Shown: positions 18,290 through 27,892, counted from the stretch's first letter. The stretch is DNA of 64,000 nucleotides from CAYTGR01 sp964437445 (GCA_964437445.1 CAYTGR010000009.1:38635-102634), one strand, 5' to 3'. Numbers and translations are program-made. Notes: generated from the letters alone by a model not told the origin.

Positions 18290-19111
18290 TTAACGAGGAC
18301 CGGCAATCCATTGAGCGTAGAGCTTCTCCAGCGTTCCGGCATCGCGCAGGCTTTGCAAGACCTCATTCACCAGCGCCAGGAGCTCGGTATCCCCCTGGCG
18401 TACTGCTATCCCCAAATCGGCCGGTTCCAAGATGTCGCCCACTATTTTTAAGTCGCGATGAGTCCTGATATATTCCATGGAGTTAATTTTGTCGTTCAAC
18501 ACGACATCTGCAAACCCGCGACTCAAATCTTCCAACGAGTCGCGCGTATCAGCGTACTCTTGAATTGTAAATGCCATTCCCTGATCCTGCAAGTGGCGGG
18601 CAAAACGAGCCCCGGTGGCCCCTTCTTTGACGCCTACCACCCGTCCCGCCAGATCATCCACCGTGTTGATGCCGGTCTCGGTGGCCCGCACCACCATGAT
18701 CAGGCCGGTGCCGAGGTACGGATCGGACATAGCGACCCGCTGTTGGCGTTCCGGGGTGATATACATGGCCGCGATCACCAGGTCCACCTCGCCCTTTTCC
18801 AGCGTCGGCAACAGGTCGGCAAAGGCCATCTCTTTCCACTCAACCGGCACCCCGAGCCGCGCTGCTATCGCCCTGGCAATTTCTACATCAAAACCGACCA
18901 AAGCCCCGGTCTCTGGATCGTGAAATTCAAAGGGCGCGGTCAGAGCCGTTCCCACCGTCAGTCGGCCCTGTTGTTGGAGCTCCTGCAAGCGCGGAGCCAG
19001 GACAGCGTCCGGGGTAGCCGGCCGGGAAGCCCCGCGGCAGGCAACGGCCGCCATCAATATCAGCATTCCTATCCCCACCCGGAAAGCCCACCACCCGCCT
19101 TGCCTGCTCAT
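18290..19111 (-). CDS. Family-3 solute-binding lipoprotein (orphan)
   Basis: 273-residue amino-acid-type (SBP_bac_3) binding protein. A signal peptide ends in 'LMAAVAC', a plausible lipobox with Cys25, followed by 'GRLTVGTALTAPFEF', 'GALVGFDVEIARAIAARLG' and 'YVTPERQ-like' segments (here 'MYITPERQQRVAMSDPY') that are hallmarks of the family. No permease or ATPase gene is nearby. The next gene downstream is a Cache-domain kinase, so a sensory role rather than transport is likely, as in family-3 domains that feed two-component sensors. Confidence 0.85.
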   Translation of the reverse strand: MSRQGGWWAFRVGIGMLILMAAVACRGASRPATPDAVLAPRLQELQQQGRLTVGTALTAPFEFHDPETGALVGFDVEIARAIAARLGVPVEWKEMAFADLLPTLEKGEVDLVIAAMYITPERQQRVAMSDPYLGTGLIMVVRATETGINTVDDLAGRVVGVKEGATGARFARHLQDQGMAFTIQEYADTRDSLEDLSRGFADVVLNDKINSMEYIRTHRDLKIVGDILEPADLGIAVRQGDTELLALVNEVLQSLRDAGTLEKLYAQWIAGPR

Positions 19112-19230
19112 TCACAACTCCCATGCAAGCCAGTTTTGACCGCTGAGGGCGCAAAACACGGAGTTTTCGTTTTCTTAATCGCCATTTGTCATTCGCATTT
19201 CGTGGTGGGCGAGGCCATCATGCGTGACTC

Positions 19231-21749
19231 CTATGGATTGCCCGGCCGCTCCGGCCGCACTGTGAGGGTGCGCCCGTCAGAAATGACCGTCACCGCCCCG
19301 TGTTGATCGGTACGATAAACCGGCTTATCCATGACCCGCGCCAACACGACCGTGGCCGGATCCCCGGCCGGGTTATCCGCCCCCACCGTGATGATCACCT
19401 GCTCTGGAGCCACTGCCTGCAAAAAAGCCGGGGTAGATGAAGTCTTCGTCCCGTGACGGGGCAGTGCCAGGACGGTACTCCGCAACGCCGTCGCCTCACG
19501 TTGCACGAGAGCCGTTTCCACCACCGTAGTGGCCGCGCCGGGAAGCAAAATGGAGGTCGCGCCATATTCCAGCCGCAACACCAGCGGGCCGGGAGACTCT
19601 GCGGCGGCGGGCCAGAAGACGTGCAGCGTCACACCCTGATCCAGCGGCCAGGCGGCCCCGGCCCACAGTACCCCCACCGTCCCCGGTGGGCGCGCCGCCA
19701 GCAACTCGCTCCACCGCGCGTAGAAGTCACTGCCGCCACTCTCCGGCGCAGTGAGCACCCAATCCACCGTGTAACGTTCCAGCACTGGGACCAGGCCGGC
19801 CACCCGCTCCGACTGCGGCGCGGTCAGGATCACCAGGTCCAGCCGGCGATCCCAGAACGGCATGACCNNNNNNNNNNNNNNNNNNNNNNNNNNNNNNNNN
19901 NNNNNNNNNNNNNNNNNNNNNNNNNNNNNNNNNNNNNNNNNNNNNNNNNNNNNNNNNNNNNNNNNNNCTGCGGCGCGGTCAGGATCACCAGGTCCAGCCG
20001 GCGATCCCAGAACGGCATGACCCGGCCCAAGGCCGTCAGCAACCGGGCCGGATCAGGTCCGCCATCAATCAACACCTGATGACCGGTGGGGGTCTGGATA
20101 AAGATGGCATCCCCCTGGCCGACATCCAGGAAAGTACAGTGCAGCCGGCCATCGGGGAGCGTGGTCACGTAGAACCCCGCCAGCACCACCAGCGCCAGCC
20201 CGCCGGCTGCCTGCCAGGTCGCCACGCGGCGCACCCCCGCCCAGACCTGCTGCCGCCGCTCGCGCGTTGTGGACCACCAGCCGGTGGCGGCCGCCAGTAG
20301 CGCGTAATAACCCCACACCAGGAGCGGCCCGGCCTGCTGGATCGGCACTGAGGCGTTAGGCCAGCGGGCCGTCCACTGCACGACCTGAATCGTATAGTGG
20401 AGGAAAACCCAGGCAATGGCGCTCAGGAATTGACCAGCGGGCAACCAGAGCAGCCCGGCAATCAAGGCCAGCCCACCCCAGATCATGACAAAAGGCTGCA
20501 CCGGCAGGATCAGCAGGTTGGTCAACAACGTCACCACCGACAGCCGGTGGAACAGCGCCACCAGGATCGGCGTCGTGGTCACCTGGGCCGCTAACGTGAC
20601 AATCAAAGCATCGCTGAGCCAGCCGACGATCCGCTCGGCCCGGGCCGGGTCGGTCAACCGCGTCAGGACGCGGCGGAACCCCTGGGTCAGCGGCTCGGTG
20701 TACAGGATCAAGCCGGCGGTCGCCGCCACGCTGAGCTGAAAGCCGCCGTCCCACAACGTCCAGGGATTGGCCGCCAGCATGACCAGCGCCGCCGTGGCCA
20801 GCGAGGTCGGCCCGTGGACCCGGCGCTCCTCGCGGCGTGCCAGGATCGCCACGCTGCCCATGAGCGCGGCGCGGACCACCGCTGCGCCAGCCCCGACCAG
20901 CGCCGTGTAGAGCCAGATGCCGGCCAGCGCTACCGGCGCTTCCCAGCGCCGGCCGACCAGCCGGTGCGCCAGCGCCAGGAAAATCCCGGCCACAATCGTC
21001 AGGTTGAAGCCGGAGATGGCGACAATGTGGCTGGTCCCGGTGGTGGCAAACGCTTCGGTAACCGCGGCCGGGATGCCGCTTTCCACGCCCAGCAGGATGC
21101 CAGACAGGAGCGAGGCCTCGGGCTCAGGCAGCATCGTCAAGACCACCGCCAGGGCCCGCGCTTTGAAACGGTAGAGCGCTTCCCATAGCCGGCTGGCCTG
21201 GTGCCCGGCCAGTACCGTCACCTCGGCCTGGCGGACCACCGCATGGATGCCGCGCTGGGCCAGGTAGGCCCGATAATCAAAGTCCTGCAGCACCGGCGGC
21301 TCCTCCAGCCGCCCCACCACCTGGATGCGATCTCCGTAATCCGCCGCCGTGTAAACAGGAATCTGCACCAGCACCCGGCCCTGCACGGGGCGCGTGAGCA
21401 CATCCGAGGCGGCCAGTTGTTCGGCCGCCACGCGCAGGTAAGTGGTTCGGGGCCGCCGGTCGGGTTCGCCTGTCACCACCCCGGTGAGCGTGACGGTTCT
21501 ACCGTTAGCGTAATAAGCGGCCTGGTCCGGTCCCAGGGCCGGCTGCGCTATCACCAGCCGCCCGGCGCCCAGGAGCAGTCCAGCCAGCGCCCAGAGCACC
21601 CGCCGGCACCACCACGCCTGGCGCCAGCCATAGAAAAGCACCAGCGCCACGGGAAGCGTCAGCAAAAACCAGACCGGGGAAAACAAAGCGGCCTGGGCCA
21701 GCACAATGCCGACAGCCCAGGCCGCTGCGAACACAACTAAAGGTGTCAT
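19231..21749 (-). CDS. comEC: ComEC/Rec2-type DNA uptake channel, split by a false gap
   Basis: Polytopic channel for transport of single-stranded DNA during natural transformation. After removing 100 N and the duplicated 55 bases (155 in all) the frame is continuous and gives 787 residues, a normal ComEC length. N-terminal helices, a soluble OB-like region (DUF4131, about 50-200), the competence domain ('LLSGILLGVESGIP', 'TSHIVAISGFNLTIV') and a C-terminal metallo-beta-lactamase-like domain starting 'DVGQGDAIFIQTP' are visible. The expected metal motif THxHxDH is replaced by 'LTAPQSERVAGL', so the nuclease-like domain has probably lost activity. A degenerate regulator gene lies 34 bases upstream. 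Confidence 0.88.
19813..20022. other. False scaffold gap with 55-base duplicated flanks
   Basis: The 100 N at 19868-19967 are flanked by 19813-19867 and 19968-20022, which are identical over all 55 bases. This is what is left when two contigs ending in the same assembly-graph k-mer (k=55) are joined with a fixed spacer instead of being merged. Nothing is missing here. Confidence 0.95.
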
Positions 21750-21783
21750 GAGGCCAGCTCTTAGCGCGAGGCCCGCCGGATCG

Positions 21784-22656
21784 CTATCCCACCAATGCCT
21801 CGCTCAGGGAACGGATGTCGTAGAAGGGCCCATCGGCCGGGGTGACCCGCTGGAAACGTAGCCGGGCCAGCGGCACCTTCTCTTCGCCGATCACAATGTA
21901 ACCACGCTCGCGCTCGCGGAAATCGTAATGCGATCCTACCTCTTGTTCAAATTGGCGGAGCACCTCCGTTTCCAACTCGGGCACGCGGTCCTGTTCAGTG
22001 ACCACAATGAAGTCATCCTTGCCACCATAGCCCAAGAAATCGTCCTTCACCGTATCCCGGCTGAGCGCCTCAGCCAGAAGGTGAGTCACACCGCGCAGGA
22101 GCTCTTCGGCCGCCATGAAACCGTGCAACTCCCGGAAAGGGTTGATGTAGAGCACCCGCACCCGCAACAGCGCCCAGGAACCCTCCGGGGCTTTGAGCAG
22201 CTGGCGTAGCTGGTCCTGGATCAGTTCGCCGGCGGGCAGTCCGGTGACCGGGTCCGTGCGATTGGAGGTGTTGGCCCGCCGGAGGGCATTGCGAACACGC
22301 AGCGCCAGCTCGTCGGGGTCATACGGCGACGGGACAAAGTCGTTGGCCCCTACCTCCAACCCACTCAGGCGCTCCCCGCGCTCGTTGCGGTCAGCCAGGA
22401 GCAGTAGATAGATGTGCCTGGTCCGGCTGTGACCACGTAGTCGCGCCACCACCTGGGCGCCGGGCATATCCGGCAACGTGGTACTGATCACCACCCCTTG
22501 CGGCAACAGTCGGGCCGCCAGGTCTATCCCGGCCGCCCCGGTTTCGGCCTCCGTCACCGCAATATCAATCGCCTCCATGTGCTCCCGCAGCAAGGCGCGG
22601 TTCCCGGCATCATCTTCAATCACCAACACCCGGCCTTCCACTTTTCGGCTTTCCAC
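21784..22656 (-). CDS. Degenerate receiver with degenerate GGDEF-like domain
   Basis: 290 residues. Residues 8-125 fold like a response-regulator receiver ('VLVIEDDAGNRALL'), but the phospho-acceptor position in 'GVVISTTLPDMPG' is Ser58 and the usual Lys is Ser in 'VPSPYDP', so it probably cannot be phosphorylated. Residues 130-290 resemble a diguanylate cyclase ('DPVTGLPAGELIQDQLRQLL'), with 'GYGGKDDF' where GGDEF should be, so synthesis of c-di-GMP is doubtful. The start is GTG with GGGAGGTG upstream. It precedes comEC on the same strand, hinting at a regulatory or scaffold role; that link is inference. Confidence 0.75.
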   Translation of the reverse strand: MESRKVEGRVLVIEDDAGNRALLREHMEAIDIAVTEAETGAAGIDLAARLLPQGVVISTTLPDMPGAQVVARLRGHSRTRHIYLLLLADRNERGERLSGLEVGANDFVPSPYDPDELALRVRNALRRANTSNRTDPVTGLPAGELIQDQLRQLLKAPEGSWALLRVRVLYINPFRELHGFMAAEELLRGVTHLLAEALSRDTVKDDFLGYGGKDDFIVVTEQDRVPELETEVLRQFEQEVGSHYDFRERERGYIVIGEEKVPLARLRFQRVTPADGPFYDIRSLSEALVG

Positions 22657-22704
22657 CTTTCACACCTCCCGCCGACTCCGACTCATCAGAAGATGATCAG
22701 CTCT

Positions 22705-24975
22705 TTATAGTTGTGAATCATCATCATTATAGGGGTGAAAACCACCAGCGTCAAGTGCAGCCGCTTGTGCTGAGCCGGGAATCGCAAAAGCAACGCGAAA
22801 TCCAATGCAGTTGGAACGATTTTCAGGACGGCTACGTTCCCGGATAAAAGTGCGGGCCGCCTCCAGCGGGAAATTCCAGGCGCCCCCCCGGATCACTTTA
22901 GTCCCCGGTGTGAAGTCGCTCTCGGTCCATTCCCAAATGTTGCCAGCCACGTCCAACAAGCCGTAAGGGCTGACCCCTTCCAGGTAGATGCCGACCGGCG
23001 TGACGCTGCCGATACCGCTCTCTCGGGTATTGGCATATGCCGGATCGGCCGTTTCGCCCCAGGGGAAAGTGCGCCCGTTGTCGCCCCGGGCGGCGCGTTC
23101 CCACTCCTCCTCCGTCGGCAGCCGCCCCCCCACCCAGAGGCAGTAGGCCTGAGCTTCTTCCCAGGTCACCAGCGTGACCGGCATATTATCCCGGCCTTCC
23201 GGATAGCCTCGCTGCTCTGGATCCCAGTTGTAAGGGCGGGCCCAATCCTCATTCACATAAGGAACAGGGATTTGGGGATGCGCCTGGATAAAGCGAGCGT
23301 ATTGAGCGTTGGTCACCAGATAACGGCCGATCCGATAGCCGCGCAGGTAACGGGGGCGGGCCTGTTCCCCATAGAGGAATTCGCCGCCGGGGATTTCCAC
23401 GACCGCTTCAAAGTCGCGGGGGTCTCCCAGATAACCCAGCGCCCGGGCCGCCGAGATCCGCTGGCGCAACGGCGCGGCCCGCTCACCGGTAACGAGCAAC
23501 GCCAACGCGGCGGCATACTTGCGGCTGGCCCCCTGCTGCCGTACCACCCCCACTCCGGCTCGGATGCGAGTCAGATCGTTGCTGCACAAGTCATCCCAGA
23601 GCCGCTGGAAGGGGTCACTCTCCCCCAACGCTTCCTGGCCGGTGGAAAGTGTCAGGTGCAGGTAAGCGCCAATCTGAACGGTGGTAAGGCTGGCAAACAG
23701 CGTTCCGATCCGCAGCATCCGCATGAGTGGGCGCAGGCTACTATATTTAGCCACCAACGGCGGCGCCTCGGTCCCGGCCAGCGTGGGCAATTCCTCCTCC
23801 CGGTTGACGGCCCGCACTTCCAACTCCTGGATCAGGTTAGGATATTCCAGTAAATCATGGTAGAGCTCGCGGTAACGGGCCTGAATCACCACCATCTTGG
23901 CCAGCAACGTGAGATCCAACGGCTCCATCGTGCCGCGCGAGAGACGATGCACCGCCAGCTCCTGCAAGAGGCGGAAAATGTTGAGCACGCGCTTGATCAT
24001 CCGGGGATTGGGCGCCAGTCCGGCGGCGAAAACGCGCCGCACATCGCGCGGCAGGTCCGGGGCCACTTCGGCCACAAAGCGCCCCATCTGCTGCACCTCC
24101 AGGGGCGGCAGATAAAAGGGTAACTGGACCAGCTTCTCTAAATAACTCTGGCCGGCCCCGTGCTGCTGCTCACCGTAGCGACCGCGCACCACGCTCTCCA
24201 CCCGCTCCTGATCGGCCGCCAGGAAAAAAGCGCAGCCGGGCACATCCAGGAAGAGTTTGATCGTCTCCAGCACCTCCAACGCCCGGTCAGGCAGGCAGCG
24301 ATCCAGGTCATCCACAAAGATCACCAGCAGCCCATTGCGGTCCGTGACATACTTTTTGACCAGCTGCGCAAAGCCCGACTGAAATTCCTCCAACAAGGTC
24401 AGCTGGCGGCGATAGATCTGCACCTCCGCGTGGGTGAAGGCCTTGGCCAGGTCTTCCAACGTTTTCGTCTGACTGTCCGCCACTTTGAGCAGTTCCAGCA
24501 ACGTCGTAGGAGAGGGGACCAGCGAAAGGCTCAAGCGCAAGAGGCCCTTGCCCAGCTGCGGCCAATCAATTTGCAGCGCCCCCCGCTCCTTACGGTTCAC
24601 GTCGGTGTAGAGACGGGCCGCCCAATCCTCTATCTGACGCAAATCCTCCGGTGCCAGGTCCAGGGTCTTGAGCTCCTCCAGCACACGCAGCAACAGCGAG
24701 CGCCACATCGCGCCCTGATCGCGCTCGTACTGCCAGGCGTTGAACCAGATGATCCGGGCCAGCCGGTGGCCGGCCGTGCGCCGCCCGGTCAAGCTGGCAG
24801 CGATCAGCCGCATCAGACTGGTCTTGCCGTACCCCCAGGGGCCGAAAATGCCGATCGTCAACGGGGTGCTACCGGTGAGGACAATGCGACTGAGCGCCTC
24901 GGCGTAATCGGCGAAGTCAAAGCGGTCCTGCTCGGTCGTCAAAATGGGTTGGTCGTTCCAGTAAGATGGCTCCAT
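22705..24975 (-). CDS. KAP-type P-loop NTPase fused to an FGE-like domain
   Basis: 756 residues from the ATG at 24975, which has AAGGAG eight bases upstream; a longer frame to 25134 is rejected. Walker A 'GPWGYGKTS' (45-53) and Walker B 'LLVIFVDDLDR' (216-226) place it in the KAP family of STAND-like NTPases. A helical middle ends in a short HEAT-like stretch ('RISAARALGYLGDPRD', about 506-522). The C-terminus (528-730) is a formylglycine-generating-enzyme/C-type-lectin-like domain: 'IGRYLVTNAQYARFI', 'LPTEEEWERAARG', 'GNIWEWT', 'IRGGAWN', 'GFRVA'. NTPase-FGE fusions are known from bacterial conflict and signalling systems. No partner effector is next to it. Confidence 0.85.
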   Translation of the reverse strand: MEPSYWNDQPILTTEQDRFDFADYAEALSRIVLTGSTPLTIGIFGPWGYGKTSLMRLIAASLTGRRTAGHRLARIIWFNAWQYERDQGAMWRSLLLRVLEELKTLDLAPEDLRQIEDWAARLYTDVNRKERGALQIDWPQLGKGLLRLSLSLVPSPTTLLELLKVADSQTKTLEDLAKAFTHAEVQIYRRQLTLLEEFQSGFAQLVKKYVTDRNGLLVIFVDDLDRCLPDRALEVLETIKLFLDVPGCAFFLAADQERVESVVRGRYGEQQHGAGQSYLEKLVQLPFYLPPLEVQQMGRFVAEVAPDLPRDVRRVFAAGLAPNPRMIKRVLNIFRLLQELAVHRLSRGTMEPLDLTLLAKMVVIQARYRELYHDLLEYPNLIQELEVRAVNREEELPTLAGTEAPPLVAKYSSLRPLMRMLRIGTLFASLTTVQIGAYLHLTLSTGQEALGESDPFQRLWDDLCSNDLTRIRAGVGVVRQQGASRKYAAALALLVTGERAAPLRQRISAARALGYLGDPRDFEAVVEIPGGEFLYGEQARPRYLRGYRIGRYLVTNAQYARFIQAHPQIPVPYVNEDWARPYNWDPEQRGYPEGRDNMPVTLVTWEEAQAYCLWVGGRLPTEEEWERAARGDNGRTFPWGETADPAYANTRESGIGSVTPVGIYLEGVSPYGLLDVAGNIWEWTESDFTPGTKVIRGGAWNFPLEAARTFIRERSRPENRSNCIGFRVAFAIPGSAQAAALDAGGFHPYNDDDSQL

Positions 24976-25081
24976 AGCATCAACTCCTTGTCTGTCGCGT
25001 TGGCAATTATAACTGATTTTATCCGGCGGCACAATTGCAAAGAAAAGGCCGTATCCCCACCACCCACCTGAGCCATGGCGC

Positions 25082-25123
25082 AAAAACGCGCCGCTCCCCA
25101 GGATCGTGAATTGGGGAGCGGCG
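25082..25123 (-). terminator. Rho-independent terminator of the superoxide dismutase gene
   Basis: On the minus strand an 11-bp perfect stem (25113-25123 with 25089-25099, CGCCGCTCCCC) is followed within two bases by five T (25082-25086). It begins 30 bases after the stop codon at 25153. Confidence 0.85.
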
Positions 25124-25152
25124 GGATGGATCACCCGTGCGGCGAGGGCCGC

Positions 25153-25764
25153 TTACTTTTTGTGGGTCGCAAAGAGATGGGCCACGTAAGGCCAGTTGAC
25201 CACGTTCCACCAGTTAGTGATGTACTCCGCCCGGCGGTTCTGGTACTTGAGATAATAAGCGTGCTCCCAGACATCTATCCCCAAGATGGGCCAATCGCCA
25301 CGGGAATAGGGACTATCTTGATTCGGGAGGCTGTAAAGGTCCAGCCGGCCATCGGGCTTGATCACCAACCACCCCCAACCGCTGCCAAACTGGCCAAGGG
25401 CGACCTGGTGGAACTTCTCCTTGAAGGCCTCAAACCCGCCAAAGGCCGACTCTAACGCGGCGGCCAGCTCGCCGGTGGGTACACCGCCGGTCGGTGGAGC
25501 CATCACCTCCCAGAACAGGGCGTGATTGGCGTGCCCGCCGCCATGGTTGCGCACGACCGTGCGGATGGCCTCGGGGACCTGATCCAGCCGCTTGAGCAGC
25601 TCGGCCACCTCCAGCGCTTCCCACTCGGTCCCGGCCACGGCCTTGTTGAGATTATCCAGGTAGACCTGGTGGTGTTTATCGTGATGCAGGTGCATCGTCT
25701 GCGCGTCAATATAAGGTTCCAACGCCTCATAGGCGTAAGGTAAAGGCGGTAACTGGTATGTCAT
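25153..25764 (-). CDS. sodA: Superoxide dismutase, Mn/Fe family (Mn-like)
   Basis: 203-residue cytoplasmic enzyme converting superoxide to oxygen and hydrogen peroxide. Metal ligands are visible: His in 'MHLHHDKHH', His in 'GGHANHALFW', and Asp and His in 'DVWEHAYYLKYQNRRAEYI'. The 'GGHANH' glycine and the Gln in 'NQDSPYS' are the residues that usually mark the manganese form, though cambialistic use cannot be excluded. AGGAACGAGCC precedes the ATG. It is a single-gene unit with its own terminator and an AT-rich upstream region (25790-25840). Confidence 0.93.
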   Translation of the reverse strand: MTYQLPPLPYAYEALEPYIDAQTMHLHHDKHHQVYLDNLNKAVAGTEWEALEVAELLKRLDQVPEAIRTVVRNHGGGHANHALFWEVMAPPTGGVPTGELAAALESAFGGFEAFKEKFHQVALGQFGSGWGWLVIKPDGRLDLYSLPNQDSPYSRGDWPILGIDVWEHAYYLKYQNRRAEYITNWWNVVNWPYVAHLFATHKK

Positions 25765-26008
25765 GGCTCGTTCCTTTCTTCCTAATGGTATATTTGATAT
25801 ATAAACTATATCTTTATATTTAATATTATAAGCAATTATCAGGTTTTGTCAAGGTCTTGGCGATAAAAATCGGACAATTCAGGACGGCCAAACCCAGCGC
25901 TACAAATTCACAGTTTTCTCTTGGCCTTCTCTCAGCTTTTTCACAGCCTGAAATTTTAGAATCTTGAGTACCAGCCCTAACGACTGGATCACAAAACAGG
26001 AGGATCGT

Positions 26009-27892
26009 ATGAAGACCCAAAGAGGTAAAATGAAAGAATTTCTTCTCGCCGTTTTGATCCTTGGCATGGTGGCGCTCTCGGCCTGCAGCGGGGAATCGCC
26101 AACCCCCAGCGGCGGCGTTGCTACACCAGCAGGGCAGAACGCCACCCCTGCCCCGCTGGCCAATGCAACTCAGGCAGTCGCCACTACCGCTAATCTCAAC
26201 ACGGACTACGAAAACGCCGCTTCCGTTGAATTACAGCTGTTGTTGGGGACGCTGCAACTCACCGGCGACCTTGCAGTCACCCCGGAACAGGCCAGCACGT
26301 TGCTGCCGCTCTGGCAGGAATTCCAAACGCTCAGCCAGAGCATGATGCCGGCCCCAGGTGCTCCCGGTCAATCCGCCGGCGACGCGACCCCGCCAGCTGC
26401 TAACGACAGCGCCGCCACTCAGGCGCAACTGGACACGCTGATCGCCCAGATTTCGGCCGCCATGACGCCGGCACAGCTCCAGGCCATTGCCGCGCTGCAA
26501 CTTACCCAGGACAGCGCGCTGACCCTCATGCAAACGCTGGGCCTTACCCCAGGCGGGCCGCAAGGTCCTGGCAATAACGCCGGGGGCGGTAACCAGCCTC
26601 CCCAGGGCACACCCCCGGCAGGTGGCCCCGGCGGGCAGCAGCCCGGGAGCGGTGACACCGGCACGCCTCCCGGCGGGCAACGGGCCGGGGGCGGCATGAT
26701 CATGCCGGAATTGATCACGGCCTTGCTGCAACAGTTGGAGGCCATCAGCACTGGCCAGGCGACCTCGGCCCTCCCGCAACCTGCCCTGGCGGCCCTCAAC
26801 ACCGGCGACACGCTGGCGGTGTACACCCTGAAAGGCGAGACCGCCACCGAGACCGGCAAAACCTATGTGGCGACCGAGACCGACCAGTCCGCCGTCTATG
26901 TGACCGATGGCGGGGTCCTGGTCATGACGGGTGCGACGATCAAGACCAGTGGCAACACCTCTTCCAATGACAATAGCAGTTTTTACGGCCTTAACGCGGC
27001 CGTGCTGGCCGCCAACGCCGGCCAGATCACGCTCTCCGACAGCACGATTGAGACCAGCGGGAGTGGCGCTAACGGCGCTTTTGCGACAGGGAACGGGTCG
27101 TCGGTAACCTTATCCAACGTCACCATCACAGCGACCGGCGGGGGCGGTCACGGCGTGATGGCGACCAACGGCGGTGTGATGACCCTCACCGATGTGGATA
27201 TGACCACCGCCGGGAAAAACTCCGGCGCGATTGCCACGGATCGGGGCGGCGGCACGATCAATGTCACCGGAGGTATTGTGACCACCACCGGGCAGGACTC
27301 GCCGGGCATCTATTCCACCGGCGATATCAGGGTCTCGGAGGCCACGATTACCGCCAGCGGGGCCGAGGCCGCCGTGATTGAAGGGGCCAACTCCATTGAC
27401 CTGACGAACACGACCCTGACCTCCAGCATGGCCGACAAATGGGGGGTGATGATCTACCAAAGCATGTCGGGTGACGCGGAGGGGACCCGGGGCGTCTTCA
27501 CGATGACCGGGGGCACGCTCGCCTACACCTCCGCCAGCGGCCCGCTCTTCTTCGTGACCAACTCCACNNNNNNNNNNNNNNNNNNNNNNNNNNNNNNNNN
27601 NNNNNNNNNNNNNNNNNNNNNNNNNNNNNNNNNNNNNNNNNNNNNNNNNNNNNNNNNNNNNNNNNNNACGGCTCAGGCGCTCAGCCTGACGTTGGATGCC
27701 ACCAGCACCTGGACGGTGACCGCAGATTCGTACCTGACCAGCCTAACCGATCCGGCCGGGATTTCCGGCACGACCATCACCAACATCATCGGCAACGGCC
27801 ATACCGTCTATTATGACCCGGCTGCCTGCCCGGCGTTAGGTGGCGCAACCTACACTTTGAAGGGAGGTGGGACACTGCAACCGATCCAATAG
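26009..27892 (+). CDS. Repetitive beta-helix lipoprotein (internal gap)
   Basis: Secreted lipoprotein, about 627 residues as assembled. The start at 26009 is chosen for AGGAGGA at 25998-26004; the lipobox is 'VALSACSG'. Residues 60-180 are helical with Ala/Gln-rich repeats; 185-240 is a Pro/Gly/Gln-rich linker; from about 270 onward short Thr/Ser/Gly repeats ('VTLSNVTITATGGGGHGVM', 'MTLTDVDMTTAGK') indicate a right-handed parallel beta-helix of the adhesin or pectate-lyase-like type. A 100-N gap falls inside the repeats, so true length is unknown, although the frame agrees on both sides. Function unknown; cell-surface adhesion is possible. Confidence 0.75.
   Translation: MKTQRGKMKEFLLAVLILGMVALSACSGESPTPSGGVATPAGQNATPAPLANATQAVATTANLNTDYENAASVELQLLLGTLQLTGDLAVTPEQASTLLPLWQEFQTLSQSMMPAPGAPGQSAGDATPPAANDSAATQAQLDTLIAQISAAMTPAQLQAIAALQLTQDSALTLMQTLGLTPGGPQGPGNNAGGGNQPPQGTPPAGGPGGQQPGSGDTGTPPGGQRAGGGMIMPELITALLQQLEAISTGQATSALPQPALAALNTGDTLAVYTLKGETATETGKTYVATETDQSAVYVTDGGVLVMTGATIKTSGNTSSNDNSSFYGLNAAVLAANAGQITLSDSTIETSGSGANGAFATGNGSSVTLSNVTITATGGGGHGVMATNGGVMTLTDVDMTTAGKNSGAIATDRGGGTINVTGGIVTTTGQDSPGIYSTGDIRVSEATITASGAEAAVIEGANSIDLTNTTLTSSMADKWGVMIYQSMSGDAEGTRGVFTMTGGTLAYTSASGPLFFVTNSXXXXXXXXXXXXXXXXXXXXXXXXXXXXXXXXXXTAQALSLTLDATSTWTVTADSYLTSLTDPAGISGTTITNIIGNGHTVYYDPAACPALGGATYTLKGGGTLQPIQ
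27568..27667. other. Scaffold gap (100 N)
   Basis: Fixed-length run of N inside the repetitive beta-helix gene. Unlike the gap at 19868, the flanks share no duplicated sequence, so real sequence of unknown length is missing, probably because of coding repeats. Confidence 0.95.

Noticed and set aside
18210..18311. 34-residue N-terminal extension of the giant kinase
   Set aside because: It overlaps the end of the upstream gene and pushes the signal-anchor helix inward; the ATG at 18209 places the helix where expected.
22620..22665. Octamer-like array over the start of the degenerate receiver gene
   Set aside because: CTTTTCGG CTTTCCAC CTTTCACA is only partly regular, so I do not list it as a repeat, although it may be a worn copy.
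22705..24975. Diversity-generating retroelement target
   Set aside because: The FGE-like C-terminus fits such targets, but I see no reverse transcriptase, accessory gene or template repeat in the window.
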